A stretch of DNA of 64,000 nt from Phascolarctobacterium sp. (lineage in GTDB: Bacteria; Bacillota; Negativicutes; Acidaminococcales; Acidaminococcaceae). Position 1 is the stretch's first letter, and the number at the start of each line of letters is the position of its first letter. Shown one piece after another: positions 27,054 to 35,851 of the stretch. The notes under the pieces are model-generated. The model saw nothing but the letters and a program-made list of their open reading frames with translations. It did not search any database and was not told the DNA's origin. The stretch covers positions 124,001-188,000 of the forward strand of contig NZ_JAUNOQ010000003.1 of NCBI RefSeq assembly GCF_030531065.1. The letters run 5' to 3'. Both the position numbers and the translations under genes were made by a program.

Positions 27054-27076
27054 CACGCAAATGTCAAACGCTACCC

Positions 27077-27107
27077 TTGACTTAAAGCGTGCTATAAGCT
27101 GTATAAT
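27077..27107 (+). promoter_or_regulatory. Predicted promoter of metallophosphoesterase
   Basis: TTGACT, a 19-base spacer and TATAAT, about 47 bases before the start codon. The spacer is slightly long. Confidence 0.5.
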
Positions 27108-27153
27108 ATGTATGATATAAAATCAAAACTATTTGACAAGGAGTATTATACAT

Positions 27154-28242
27154 ATGCGCATTATCTTCCTTATTGGCTCCGTAGATTTACTGCTCAGCCT
27201 TATCGGCTATTTGTACTACCGCTTCAACCTGCCTTGGGGACACAGCGCCGCTTTTGGCGCGGCTTACCTGCTGCTAACGCTCAACGCTATTTTCAGCCGT
27301 CTGCTTTCGCCTTCCCTGCCCCATGCTCTGGTCAAAATATCCGCCTGGCTGGAAGGCCTGTGGCTGGCGTTCGGTTACTATACATTGCTATTGGCAGCGC
27401 TGCATTTGCTTTTATTGCTGGCAGGCAAAATAATCGGCTGGCAGCTGCCATCCGCCAAATTAGCCGCCGTCTGCTTCAGCGTCATCTGCCTGTTCGTAGC
27501 CTGGGGCAGCTACCGCGCTTTTCATCCTGTTGTACGTACCGAACGCATTGCGACGGATAAGCTTGCCAGCGGCGAGCATTATAAAATGCTATTTCTGACC
27601 GACCTGCATCTAGGACGTATCCTTGGCCGCAGCTACGCCGAACGCCTGACGGAAAGAATCAACGAACTGCAACCCGACGCGGTACTTATCGCCGGAGATT
27701 TAGTCGATGAAAAAATTGCCTACGTGCAGGAAGAGGATTCGCTTGCCGCCCTTAGCGGCGTCCGTGCGCCTAAAGGAGTTTACGTATCCTTCGGCAACCA
27801 TGAATATATCGACGACCCCGAACTTTGGCAGCGTATGCTGGAGCAGCAAGGCTTTACCGTCCTGCGCGATGCCGACGCCATTGTAGACGGCAAAATAAAA
27901 ATTACGGGTCTTACCGACTTCAGCCGCAGCCGCACTGCAGACAGCCTTAATTCACTGGCTGCCAACAACAATGCTTACTACAGCATTCTGCTAGACCACC
28001 AGCCCCGTAAAATGGCAGAAGCTGCCGCCGCAGGCTACGACCTGTACCTTTCCGGTCACACCCATACCGGCCAGCTCTTCCCCAATCGTTTAATTACGAA
28101 AAAAATGTATCAGCTGGATTACGGCCGCTGCGAACATAACGGTTTGACCGCTATCACCAGCGCGGGCTACGGCTTCTGGGGTCCGCCGGTGCGCACGGAA
28201 GCGGCGCCGGAAATAGTGGTAATTGAACTTACAGGAAAATAA
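27154..28242 (+). CDS. Membrane-anchored metallophosphoesterase (YkuE/YaeI-like)
   Basis: 362 residues. Four hydrophobic segments in the first 125 residues, then a calcineurin-like domain with all metal motifs: DLHLGRI, AGDLVD, FGNHEY and GHTHTGQLF. Related proteins (YkuE, YaeI) act on lipid-linked or other phosphodiesters at the membrane. Start at ATG 27154 behind AAGGAG. Single-gene transcript with promoter and terminator. Confidence 0.9.
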   Translation: MRIIFLIGSVDLLLSLIGYLYYRFNLPWGHSAAFGAAYLLLTLNAIFSRLLSPSLPHALVKISAWLEGLWLAFGYYTLLLAALHLLLLLAGKIIGWQLPSAKLAAVCFSVICLFVAWGSYRAFHPVVRTERIATDKLASGEHYKMLFLTDLHLGRILGRSYAERLTERINELQPDAVLIAGDLVDEKIAYVQEEDSLAALSGVRAPKGVYVSFGNHEYIDDPELWQRMLEQQGFTVLRDADAIVDGKIKITGLTDFSRSRTADSLNSLAANNNAYYSILLDHQPRKMAEAAAAGYDLYLSGHTHTGQLFPNRLITKKMYQLDYGRCEHNGLTAITSAGYGFWGPPVRTEAAPEIVVIELTGK

Positions 28243-28247
28243 AGATG

Positions 28248-28285
28248 GAGCTGTCACATCAAAAAGGTGTGGCAGCTCTTTTTTT
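28248..28285 (+). terminator. Terminator after metallophosphoesterase
   Basis: GAGCTGTCACATC AAAAA GGTGTGGCAGCTC followed by TTTTTTT. Confidence 0.92.
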
Positions 28286-28288
28286 ATA

Positions 28289-28320
28289 CAAAAAAGCCTG
28301 CCGCCGAAGCAACAGGCTTT
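28289..28320 (-). terminator. Terminator after DASS carrier copy A
   Basis: AAGCCTGTTGC TTCG GCGGCAGGCTT followed by TTTTTG on the minus strand; the same hairpin recurs after copy B at 30029-30060. Confidence 0.88.
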
Positions 28321-28419
28321 AATTTTGTTGTCTTTTGAGACAGCGGAGAAAGTACCGGATGGCACTTTATATGCTGTCGAATTTTCCAAAATCGTGGAGA
28401 ATGCGTCAGAGATTTTTAA

Positions 28420-29694
28420 TTATTTGCCGGGGAAGAACGGCCATACCATCGGAATAACAACCAAGGATACTACGAAAGCTACGATTACCAGACCGGTACC
28501 AGCTTTTACATAGTCCATGAATTTGTATCCGCCAGGGCCAAGTACCAGCGTGTTCGGAGGAGTACCTACCGGAGTTGCGAATGCGCAGGATGCTGCAACG
28601 GCGATAGCCATCAGAACTGCTTTCGGGTCAGCGCCCAGTTGCTTGGAAATTGCAATACCGATCGGGCACAGCAGAGCTGCGGATGCGGTGTTGGACATGA
28701 ACTGGGTCAGGCCGCAGGACAGGATGAACAGTACGCCGGTTACCAGAAGCGGAGAAGGAGAGCCGCCCATCAGGCCGACAGTCCATTCAGCGATCAATTT
28801 GCCAGCGCCGGTTTTATCCATTGCGGAAGATACAGGCATCATACCAGCGAACAGGAAAATGGTTACCCAGTCGATGGAAGCGTATGCTTGTTTTTCAGTT
28901 AAGCAGCCGGTCAGTACGCATACCAATGCGCCGATGATTGCTGCCATTTCCAAGGTTACGCCTTTGATATTCAGAGCCATTACCAATACTACTGCGAGCA
29001 GGATAACGCCGGAGATGATCATCTTGTTCTTGGAAGTTTCGTTAGCTTCAATCTCTTGCTCAACTTCCTGGTCAGCGTCCAGTTCTTTCTTCGGCAGCAG
29101 GTATTTGCCGACGAACATCATGTACAGCATGCCTGCTACGGATACGGGGATACCGATCCAAGCGAATTCGAAGAAGCCGAAAGCGGGCAGGCCGGCAGCG
29201 GTCAGAGCGCCGGTAGCGATGATGTTAGGAGGCGTACCTACCATGGTGATGATACCGCCCCAACCGCAAGCAAATGCCAAAGGCATCAACTGACGGGATG
29301 CGGGGATTTTAGCGGATGCGCAAATACCCAAAGCAACGGGCAGCAGGCAGGCTGCGGTACCGGTGTTGGACAATACTGCGGACAGTGCAGTACCAACAAT
29401 CATCAAACCGAACATCAAGCTGTTTTCACCGGTACCCACCATTTTAACAACGGTGTTACCAATGGCTTGAGCCAAGCCGGTGTAGAACATTGCTGCACCA
29501 ACTACGAACATGCCTGCGAACAATACTACAGTAGAGTTGGACAGGCCGCTGAATACCTGCTTAGCAGGAATCAGCCCTAAAAGGCCGCAACCAATGGCTG
29601 CGCCAGTAGCAGTAACTGCAAGAGGGATAAGTTCAGTTACGAAGAATAATGCAACTACTGCCAACAGAATTAAACATTTAATTGCTGGGGACAT
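28420..29694 (-). CDS. DASS (SLC13) family dicarboxylate transporter, copy A
   Basis: 424 residues, about eleven membrane spans. Both SNT sodium/substrate motifs are present (VLSNTGTAACLLPVALGI and FMSNTASAALLCPIGIAI), each followed by the family GTPPN motif (MVGTPPNIIATG and VGTPPNTLVLG). DASS carriers take up succinate, malate, fumarate or citrate with sodium. Start at ATG 29694 with AAGGAGG upstream. Copy B at 30183 has the same sequence from about residue 45 onward. With the decarboxylase beta subunits next door, succinate is the likely cargo (inference). Confidence 0.9.
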   Translation of the reverse strand: MSPAIKCLILLAVVALFFVTELIPLAVTATGAAIGCGLLGLIPAKQVFSGLSNSTVVLFAGMFVVGAAMFYTGLAQAIGNTVVKMVGTGENSLMFGLMIVGTALSAVLSNTGTAACLLPVALGICASAKIPASRQLMPLAFACGWGGIITMVGTPPNIIATGALTAAGLPAFGFFEFAWIGIPVSVAGMLYMMFVGKYLLPKKELDADQEVEQEIEANETSKNKMIISGVILLAVVLVMALNIKGVTLEMAAIIGALVCVLTGCLTEKQAYASIDWVTIFLFAGMMPVSSAMDKTGAGKLIAEWTVGLMGGSPSPLLVTGVLFILSCGLTQFMSNTASAALLCPIGIAISKQLGADPKAVLMAIAVAASCAFATPVGTPPNTLVLGPGGYKFMDYVKAGTGLVIVAFVVSLVVIPMVWPFFPGK

Positions 29695-30028
29695 TTTTTG
29701 TTCCTCCTTATAAAATTTTACGGCCAAAATCAGTAATTACATACAGGCAAAATGCGTTTTTTATTTATATACATTTTACCGCAAAAGGCTCCGGAGCCCG
29801 GTAAGCAAATCTAGCACTTCCCTTGCTTAATTTAATTACTTAATAGCCCCTTTATGCTTTTTTTAGTTACTTAATTCTGGTCACCATCAATGATAGCATA
29901 TTTCTTATCTAAATTCAAGTCTTTGTCACAATCCCCTTAGCGTCTTTACATATTACCAGGCGACAGCCTTATGATTAAATATACACAAACAAAGATTATT
30001 TATCCGCAGATGCACTTCTTAGCAAGCG
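29695..30028. other. Spacer between transporter copies
   Basis: AT-rich sequence with the AAGGAGG site of copy A and no open frame that I can support. No clear Crp-like box; only a half-site TGTCACA near 29925. The promoter of copy A should lie here but I cannot place it with confidence. Confidence 0.4.
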
Positions 30029-30060
30029 AAAAAAAGCCTGCCGCCGAAGCGACAGGCTTT
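30029..30060 (-). terminator. Terminator after DASS carrier copy B
   Basis: AAAGCCTGTCGC TTCG GCGGCAGGCTT followed by TTTTTTTCG on the minus strand; near-identical to 28289-28320. Confidence 0.88.
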
Positions 30061-30095
30061 AGATTTGTTGTCTTTTGAGACAGCGGAGAAAGTGT

Positions 30096-30160
30096 CAGAT
30101 GCAAGGAACGGCGACAACGGCGTACAATTAGTACTCCTAGGAGCCGTGACGCAGCAGATG
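30096..30160. repeat. 59-bp insertion flanked by CAGATG direct repeats
   Basis: The flanks of copies A and B match, but copy B has 59 extra bases here, bounded by CAGATG (30096-30101) and CAGATG (30155-30160); copy A reads only CGGATG. The insert has an imperfect dyad (GGCGTACAATTAGTACTCC). Confidence 0.7.
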
Positions 30161-30182
30161 GCGCTTTATATGCTGTCGAGCA

Positions 30183-31457
30183 TTATTTGCCGGGGAAGAA
30201 CGGCCATACCATCGGAATAACAACCAGGGATACTACGAAAGCTACGATTACCAGACCGGTACCAGCTTTTACATAGTCCATGAATTTGTATCCGCCAGGG
30301 CCAAGTACCAGCGTGTTCGGAGGAGTACCTACCGGAGTTGCGAATGCGCAGGATGCTGCAACGGCGATAGCCATCAGAACTGCTTTCGGGTCAGCGCCCA
30401 GTTGCTTGGAAATTGCAATACCGATCGGGCACAGCAGAGCTGCGGATGCGGTGTTGGACATGAACTGGGTCAGGCCGCAGGACAGGATGAACAGTACGCC
30501 GGTTACCAGAAGCGGAGAAGGAGAGCCGCCCATCAGGCCGACAGTCCATTCAGCGATCAATTTGCCAGCGCCGGTTTTATCCATTGCGGAAGATACAGGC
30601 ATCATACCAGCGAACAGGAAAATGGTTACCCAGTCGATGGAAGCGTATGCTTGTTTTTCAGTTAAGCAGCCGGTCAGTACGCATACCAATGCGCCGATGA
30701 TTGCTGCCATTTCCAAGGTTACGCCTTTGATATTCAGAGCCATTACCAATACTACTGCGAGCAGGATAACGCCGGAGATGATCATCTTGTTCTTGGAAGT
30801 TTCGTTAGCTTCAATCTCTTGCTCAACTTCCTGGTCAGCGTCCAGTTCTTTCTTCGGCAGCAGGTATTTGCCGACGAACATCATGTACAGCATGCCTGCT
30901 ACGGATACGGGGATACCGATCCAAGCGAATTCGAAGAAGCCGAAAGCGGGCAGGCCGGCAGCGGTCAGAGCGCCGGTAGCGATGATGTTAGGAGGCGTAC
31001 CTACCATGGTGATGATACCGCCCCAACCGCAAGCAAATGCCAAAGGCATCAACTGACGGGATGCGGGGATTTTAGCGGATGCGCAAATACCCAAAGCAAC
31101 GGGCAGCAGGCAGGCTGCGGTACCGGTGTTGGACAATACTGCGGACAGTGCAGTACCAACAATCATCAAACCGAACATCAAGCTGTTTTCACCGGTACCC
31201 ACCATTTTAACAACGGTGTTACCAATGGCTTGAGCCAAGCCGGTGTAGAACATTGCTGCACCAACTACGAACATGCCTGCGAACAATACTACAGTAGAGT
31301 TGGACAGGCCGCTGAATACCTGCTTAGCAGGAATCAGCCCTAAAAGACCGCAAGCGATAGCGCCGGCGGTAGCAGTAACTGCAAGAGGGATAAGTTCAGT
31401 TACGAAGAATAATGCAATTACTGCCAACAGAATTAAACATTTTACTGCTGGGGACAT
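30183..31457 (-). CDS. DASS (SLC13) family dicarboxylate transporter, copy B
   Basis: 424 residues, identical to copy A except for a handful of changes within the first 45 residues (for example AVIALFF against AVVALFF, and TAGAIACGL against TGAAIGCGL). Same SNT and GTPPN motifs. The DNA is also almost unchanged over the last 1.15 kb, including silent sites, so the duplication is recent or is kept uniform by gene conversion. Start at ATG 31457 behind AAGGAGG. Its upstream region differs from that of copy A, so the two may be regulated differently. Confidence 0.9.
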   Translation of the reverse strand: MSPAVKCLILLAVIALFFVTELIPLAVTATAGAIACGLLGLIPAKQVFSGLSNSTVVLFAGMFVVGAAMFYTGLAQAIGNTVVKMVGTGENSLMFGLMIVGTALSAVLSNTGTAACLLPVALGICASAKIPASRQLMPLAFACGWGGIITMVGTPPNIIATGALTAAGLPAFGFFEFAWIGIPVSVAGMLYMMFVGKYLLPKKELDADQEVEQEIEANETSKNKMIISGVILLAVVLVMALNIKGVTLEMAAIIGALVCVLTGCLTEKQAYASIDWVTIFLFAGMMPVSSAMDKTGAGKLIAEWTVGLMGGSPSPLLVTGVLFILSCGLTQFMSNTASAALLCPIGIAISKQLGADPKAVLMAIAVAASCAFATPVGTPPNTLVLGPGGYKFMDYVKAGTGLVIVAFVVSLVVIPMVWPFFPGK

Positions 31458-31910
31458 TTTCTGTTCCTCCTTATAAAATTTTTATATACGGCGCCTGACG
31501 GCGCTATATACCAAGAGCGTCAATGAAAGCGTGGCTGGCTTTGCAGCAGGCTTTCCTGTATATTTTTACATTTTTTCGCGGTGCTAACCGCTCTATATCT
31601 GCTTTTAAAAAGTTGTTTTCCAAATTTAATGCGTTAATCTGTACTATGGTATGGATATTATGTGTACTTATCAGGTACAATGATACCTCTGATAAAATAC
31701 TGCATCTTTAATTACGCGCTTTGGGAGCCGCAACAAAAGTTCCAAGCGAGCGGCGCATAAAATTTTTCTTTAATTCCGTAAGTATCTTTCGCTAAAAGCG
31801 TTATGTTTATTACATTTTCAGAGGCCGCGACCAAGCGGCGCCGCCGACTAATCTATGAAGGAATAATCTAGTGTATAGCTTATAACTTTTCTTATAGTAT
31901 AAATTGATGG
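31458..31910. other. Upstream region of DASS copy B
   Basis: No gene recognised. An imperfect palindrome, TTATCAGGTA ... TACCTCTGATAA (31668-31695), about 210 bases before the carrier start may be an operator. The remainder is AT-rich and unassigned. Confidence 0.35.
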
Positions 31911-31935
31911 AGGGTGCGTTTGCCGCACCCTCCCA
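31911..31935 (-). terminator. Hairpin after decarboxylase beta subunit 1
   Basis: GGAGGGTGCG GCAAA CGCACCCTCC, a perfect ten-base-pair stem on the minus strand. The following ATCAATTTATA is only weakly T-rich. Confidence 0.6.
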
Positions 31936-31956
31936 GGGGAGTTGCTTAGCAAAGGA

Positions 31957-33090
31957 TTATTTTGCTACAGGGCCAATCATAGCCAGCATGGTACCGGCTG
32001 CAACTGCGGTACCGATTACGCCTGCAACGTTCGGGCCCATAGCGTGCATCAGCAGGAAGTTTGCCGGATTGCACTTTTGACCAACCTTTTGAGATACGCG
32101 GGCTGCCATAGGTACAGCGGATACGCCTGCGGAACCAATCAACGGGTTGGTTTGGCCGCCGTCAACCATGCACATAATCTTACCGAAGATTACGCCTGCA
32201 GCAGTACCAGCTACGAAAGCAACCAGACCAAGGATAATGATCAGGATGGTTTGGTAGTTCAGGAAGGACTCTGCGCTCATGGTCAAGCCAGTACCGGTAG
32301 CCAGCATGATGGTTACGGTGTTCATCAAAGCGTTTTGCGCGGTATCGCTCAAACGATCCAGGCAGCCGGCTTCTTTGAACAGGTTGCCCAGCATCAGCAT
32401 ACCAATCAAAGCGGTTACGGAAGGTAACAGCAAGGAAATTACGATGGTGGTCATGATCGGGAATACGATCTTTTCAAATTTGGAAACCGGACGCAGCTGC
32501 TGCATAACAATCTTGCGGTCAGCTTCGGTGGTGAACAGGTGCATGATAGGAGGCTGAATCAGCGGAACCAGAGACATGTAGGAGTATGCGGCAACGGCGA
32601 TAGCGCCCAACAGCTGCGGAGCCATCTTAGCAGCCAGATAAATGGAGGTCGGGCCGTCTGCGCCGCCGATGATACCGATAGCGGCAGCTTCCTGTACGGA
32701 GAAGCCCAGCAGCATAGCGCCCAGCAGCGCTACGAATACGCCTGCCTGAGCGGCAGCGCCCAGCAGCAAAGTCTTGGGGTTAGCGATCAGCGGACCGAAG
32801 TCGGTCATTGCGCCTACGCCTAAGAAAATCAACGGCGGGAATACTTCGTGGTTAATACCGTACATAATAACGGACATTACGCCAGGAGCCTCAAAGCCGT
32901 TTTTAGGAATGTTGGCCAGAATGCAGCCAAATGCGATAGGGGACAGCAGCAAGGGCTCAAAGCCTTTGCCAATAGCCATGTACAACAGAACCAGACCAAC
33001 GCAAATCATGATTACATGACCGCCGGTCAAAGCGGAGAAGCCGCTGTCTGCCCATACGGAAGACAAAGCAACGATAAATGCTTCAAACAT
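31957..33090 (-). CDS. Sodium-translocating decarboxylase beta subunit, copy 1
   Basis: 377 residues, OadB/GcdB/MmdB family, the membrane subunit that couples carboxyl-biotin decarboxylation to sodium export. Family motifs [40 protein letters not shown] and [16 protein letters not shown] are intact. Start at ATG 33090 (MFEAFIVALSSVWADSG) with AAGGAGG upstream. It follows a 44-residue subunit gene (33318). The exact substrate complex (methylmalonyl-CoA or glutaconyl-CoA) cannot be told from beta alone, and no alpha or biotin-carrier gene is in the window. Confidence 0.92.
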   Translation of the reverse strand: MFEAFIVALSSVWADSGFSALTGGHVIMICVGLVLLYMAIGKGFEPLLLSPIAFGCILANIPKNGFEAPGVMSVIMYGINHEVFPPLIFLGVGAMTDFGPLIANPKTLLLGAAAQAGVFVALLGAMLLGFSVQEAAAIGIIGGADGPTSIYLAAKMAPQLLGAIAVAAYSYMSLVPLIQPPIMHLFTTEADRKIVMQQLRPVSKFEKIVFPIMTTIVISLLLPSVTALIGMLMLGNLFKEAGCLDRLSDTAQNALMNTVTIMLATGTGLTMSAESFLNYQTILIIILGLVAFVAGTAAGVIFGKIMCMVDGGQTNPLIGSAGVSAVPMAARVSQKVGQKCNPANFLLMHAMGPNVAGVIGTAVAAGTMLAMIGPVAK

Positions 33091-33140
33091 GTGATAATTT
33101 CCTCCTTGTTTCCCATCAACGGGATGTAATATAAGTGCGT

Positions 33141-33155
33141 ATTGCCAAAGGCAAT
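33141..33155 (-). promoter_or_regulatory. Conserved hairpin between small and beta subunit genes (module 1)
   Basis: ATTGCC TTT GGCAAT, followed by the invariant ACGCACTTATATTA. The same hairpin and flank recur in modules 2 and 3 at the same relative place, about 50-65 bases before the beta start codon. Possible processing or stability element. Confidence 0.55.
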
Positions 33156-33317
33156 AAAATTGCTCCACTATACAGCAAAGCCTTTCGCCATCAAACTGCT
33201 CCTTCAGTCTCCCCTAGCCTGTCGGAATGAAGAACAAATTTCTTCAGCAGTTTAGTAAACACAACGACTGTACTGCGCGAAGCTGCTTAAAGCAGCAATG
33301 CTGCTTCTAAACCTGAA

Positions 33318-33452
33318 TTATTTTGCTTTAGCTCTAGTCGGATCGACTACCTGGATAAGGCTCATCAATACGCCCAAAGCGATCAGCACACCGAAAACTA
33401 TGGTCATGTTAATGAGGGCAATCAGCCACGGATTAGTTGTTACAGGACCCAT
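33318..33452 (-). CDS. 44-residue one-helix decarboxylase subunit, copy 1
   Basis: The minus strand encodes MGPVTTNPWLIALINMTIVF and then a further hydrophobic run (GVLIALGVLMSLIQVV) ending DPTRAKAK. One membrane helix and a basic tail fit the anchor part of OadG/GcdD/MmdE-type small subunits, which hold sodium-pump decarboxylase complexes together. Good ribosome site (GAGGTG). It precedes the beta gene by 227 bases. Identification rests on context and helix pattern; the family is too short for certainty. Confidence 0.75.
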   Translation of the reverse strand: MGPVTTNPWLIALINMTIVFGVLIALGVLMSLIQVVDPTRAKAK

Positions 33453-33521
33453 ACACTCACCTCTTCCTCAATAATTACAGGGAAAAACTCCGTAAGATCG
33501 CTTACTTATCTTACTTTAATA

Positions 33522-33564
33522 AGTATAAATTTAATTTTTTTAATCTTCTGTTGCCTAAGTCACA
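33522..33564 (-). promoter_or_regulatory. Promoter of module 1 with Crp-like box
   Basis: -10 hexamer TATACT at 33522-33527 and the box TGTTGCCTAAGTCACA at 33549-33564 (plus-strand reading). The box centre falls about 32 bases upstream of the -10 centre, i.e. near -41.5, the class II Crp activator position. Confidence 0.65.
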
Positions 33565-33650
33565 CTTTGTTCAGCCGTCTTGCTTACATTATTTACATAA
33601 ATCGCTTACTTTATCTTCTTTAAGCTTACTATATTTTTTTAATATATTTA

Positions 33651-33666
33651 TGTTGCCTAAGTCACA
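33651..33666 (-). promoter_or_regulatory. Second Crp-like box, module 1
   Basis: The identical 16 bases TGTTGCCTAAGTCACA occur again 102 bases further upstream, with similar T-rich surroundings, as if the promoter segment had been duplicated. Confidence 0.55.
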
Positions 33667-33794
33667 GTTTTATGCTGGCATTTTGCTACAATAATAACGC
33701 AAAGCAACCATTTAATATCCTCTCAATCTTCAATTTGCGATTAGAAAGATTGGGAGACGTTGTTAAGGTAACTGCGAATTATCTTGACAAAAGA

Positions 33795-33827
33795 AAAATA
33801 ACCAGCTGCGAACTGGTTATTTTTTTG
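33795..33827. terminator. Bidirectional terminator hairpin
   Basis: AAATAACCAG CTGCGAA CTGGTTATTT with A-rich and T-rich flanks on both sides. Confidence 0.75.
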
Positions 33828-33906
33828 CGCTTTTTTAGCTGCCAGCGATATCTTCCAAAGCTTTTCGATTATACTTTGCGTTCAGCAAACGCTTTCTTAC
33901 ATAGTG

Positions 33907-33935
33907 AAACGCCCGGCCAAACGGTCGGGCGTTTT
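33907..33935 (-). terminator. Terminator after decarboxylase beta subunit 2
   Basis: AAACGCCCGACCGTTTGGCCGGGCGTTT forms a GC-rich stem with short T-run, about 55 bases past the stop codon of beta copy 2. Confidence 0.7.
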
Positions 33936-33989
33936 ACGTTTTAAACAATATACTGAAAATGTATCGGCGGGGAGAAGCAAATACTTTAA

Positions 33990-35123
33990 TTATTTAGCAA
34001 CAGGACCAATCATAGCCAGCATAGTACCGGCTGCAACTGCGGTACCGATAACGCCTGCAACGTTCGGGCCCATAGCGTGCATCAGCAGGAAGTTTGCCGG
34101 ATTGCACTTTTGACCAACCTTTTGAGATACGCGGGCTGCCATAGGTACAGCGGATACGCCTGCGGAACCAATCAACGGGTTAGTCTTGCCGCCGTCGATA
34201 GCGCACATCAGCTTACCGAAGATTACGCCGGCAGCAGTACCGCCGATGAATGCAACCAGACCTAAGAAGATAATCAGGATGGTCTGATAGTTCAGGAAGG
34301 ACTCTGCGCTCATGGTCAAGCCGGTACCGGTAGCCAGCATGATAGTTACGGTGTTCATCAAAGCGTTTTGCGCGGTATCGCTCAAACGATCCAGGCAGCC
34401 GGCTTCTTTGAACAGGTTGCCCAGCATCAGCATACCAATCAAAGCGGTTACGGAAGGTAACAGCAAGGAAATTACGATGGTGGTCATGATCGGGAATACG
34501 ATCTTTTCAAATTTGGAAACCGGACGCAGCTGCTGCATAACAATCTTGCGGTCAGCTTCGGTGGTGAACAGGTGCATGATAGGAGGCTGAATCAGCGGAA
34601 CCAGAGACATGTAGGAGTATGCGGCAACGGCGATAGCGCCCAACAGCTGCGGAGCCATCTTAGCAGCCAGATAAATGGAGGTCGGGCCGTCTGCGCCGCC
34701 GATGATACCGATAGCGGCAGCTTCCTGTACGGAGAAGCCCAGCAGCATAGCGCCCAGCAGCGCTACGAATACGCCTGCCTGAGCGGCAGCGCCCAGCAGC
34801 AAAGTCTTGGGGTTAGCGATCAGCGGACCGAAGTCGGTCATTGCGCCTACGCCTAAGAAAATCAACGGCGGGAATACTTCGTGGTTAATACCGTACATAA
34901 TAACGGACATTACGCCAGGAGCCTCAAAGCCGTTTTTAGGAATGTTGGCCAGAATGCAGCCAAATGCGATAGGGGACAGCAGCAAGGGCTCAAAGCCTTT
35001 GCCAATAGCCATGTACAACAGAACCAGACCAACGCAAATCATGATTACATGACCGCCGGTCAAAGCGGAGAAGCCGCTGTCTGCCCATACGGAAGACAAA
35101 GCAACGATAAATGCTTCAAACAT
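33990..35123 (-). CDS. Sodium-translocating decarboxylase beta subunit, copy 2
   Basis: 377 residues, the same as copy 1 except for one patch near residues 275-305 ([20 protein letters not shown] against IILGLVAFVAGTAAGVIFGK, and MCAIDGGK against MCMVDGGQ). The DNA outside the patch is nearly identical. Same motifs and same ribosome site. The patchy difference suggests gene conversion among the three copies. Preceded by its own 44-residue subunit gene and promoter. Confidence 0.92.
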   Translation of the reverse strand: MFEAFIVALSSVWADSGFSALTGGHVIMICVGLVLLYMAIGKGFEPLLLSPIAFGCILANIPKNGFEAPGVMSVIMYGINHEVFPPLIFLGVGAMTDFGPLIANPKTLLLGAAAQAGVFVALLGAMLLGFSVQEAAAIGIIGGADGPTSIYLAAKMAPQLLGAIAVAAYSYMSLVPLIQPPIMHLFTTEADRKIVMQQLRPVSKFEKIVFPIMTTIVISLLLPSVTALIGMLMLGNLFKEAGCLDRLSDTAQNALMNTVTIMLATGTGLTMSAESFLNYQTILIIFLGLVAFIGGTAAGVIFGKLMCAIDGGKTNPLIGSAGVSAVPMAARVSQKVGQKCNPANFLLMHAMGPNVAGVIGTAVAAGTMLAMIGPVAK

Positions 35124-35173
35124 ATGATAATTTCCTCCTTGTTTCCCATCAATGGGATGTAATATAAGTGCGT

Positions 35174-35188
35174 ATTGCCAAAGGCAAT
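35174..35188 (-). promoter_or_regulatory. Conserved hairpin, module 2
   Basis: ATTGCC TTT GGCAAT followed by ACGCACTTATATTA, as in modules 1 and 3. Confidence 0.55.
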
Positions 35189-35344
35189 AAAATTGCTTCA
35201 TTGTGCAGCCAGACCCTAACCGTCAGCCTGCTTCCGCCAGTCTCCCCTAGCCTGTCGGGTGCTGACCTTGCGTCTGCAACAGGCGACGCCGTGCTTGCGC
35301 TGCGCGAAGCTGCTTAAAGCAGCAATGCTGCTTCTAAACCTGGA

Positions 35345-35479
35345 TTATTTGGCTTTAGCCCTGGTCGGATCGACTACCTGAATCAGGCTCATCAAAACGC
35401 CCAAAGCGATAAGCACGCCGAAAACGATGGTCATGTTAATAAGGGCAATCAGCCACGGATTGGTTGTTACAGGACCCAT
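35345..35479 (-). CDS. 44-residue one-helix decarboxylase subunit, copy 2
   Basis: Encodes the same 44 residues as copy 1, with silent base changes. One membrane helix and the ending DPTRAKAK. It lies 221 bases before beta copy 2. Confidence 0.75.
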   Translation of the reverse strand: MGPVTTNPWLIALINMTIVFGVLIALGVLMSLIQVVDPTRAKAK

Positions 35480-35545
35480 ACACTCACCTCTTCCTCAAAA
35501 ATTACAGGGGTAAACTCCGTAAGATTCTTTTATCTTACTTTAATA

Positions 35546-35588
35546 AGTATAATTTTAAATTTTTTTACATTCTGTTGCTCACGTCACA
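35546..35588 (-). promoter_or_regulatory. Promoter of module 2 with Crp-like box
   Basis: TATACT at 35546-35551 and TGTTGCTCACGTCACA at 35573-35588. The distance from -10 to box is the same as in modules 1 and 3. Confidence 0.65.
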
Positions 35589-35749
35589 TCATATGGGCGT
35601 CATATAGTTAGATTAGTTACAAAAAGCGCTTATTTTATCTACCTTTCGCTTGCTATATTTTCTAAATTCAAAATCGCCCGCAAAGCAAATAAAAGGCCGC
35701 GTTTCGACGTTTTAGCGGCGTTTCTCAGCGTTTTCTAAAGCCGGAGGCA

Positions 35750-35790
35750 AAAAAATAAGACCCGGCAAGCAAAGCCGAGTCTTATTTTAT
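35750..35790 (-). terminator. Terminator after decarboxylase beta subunit 3
   Basis: AATAAGACTCGGC TTTGCTT GCCGGGTCTTATT followed by TTTTTG on the minus strand. Confidence 0.88.
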
Positions 35791-35851
35791 AAGTAGGGTG
35801 CGCCCCCGCAGGGGCAACGCGCATATCAGAGGGGAGAAGCCAACGTTGGAA

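Noticed and set aside
28517-29293. Plus-strand frame of 258 codons, repeated at 30280-31056
   Set aside because: Both are antisense to the DASS carrier genes and are duplicated only because those genes are; the product is low-complexity and resembles nothing.
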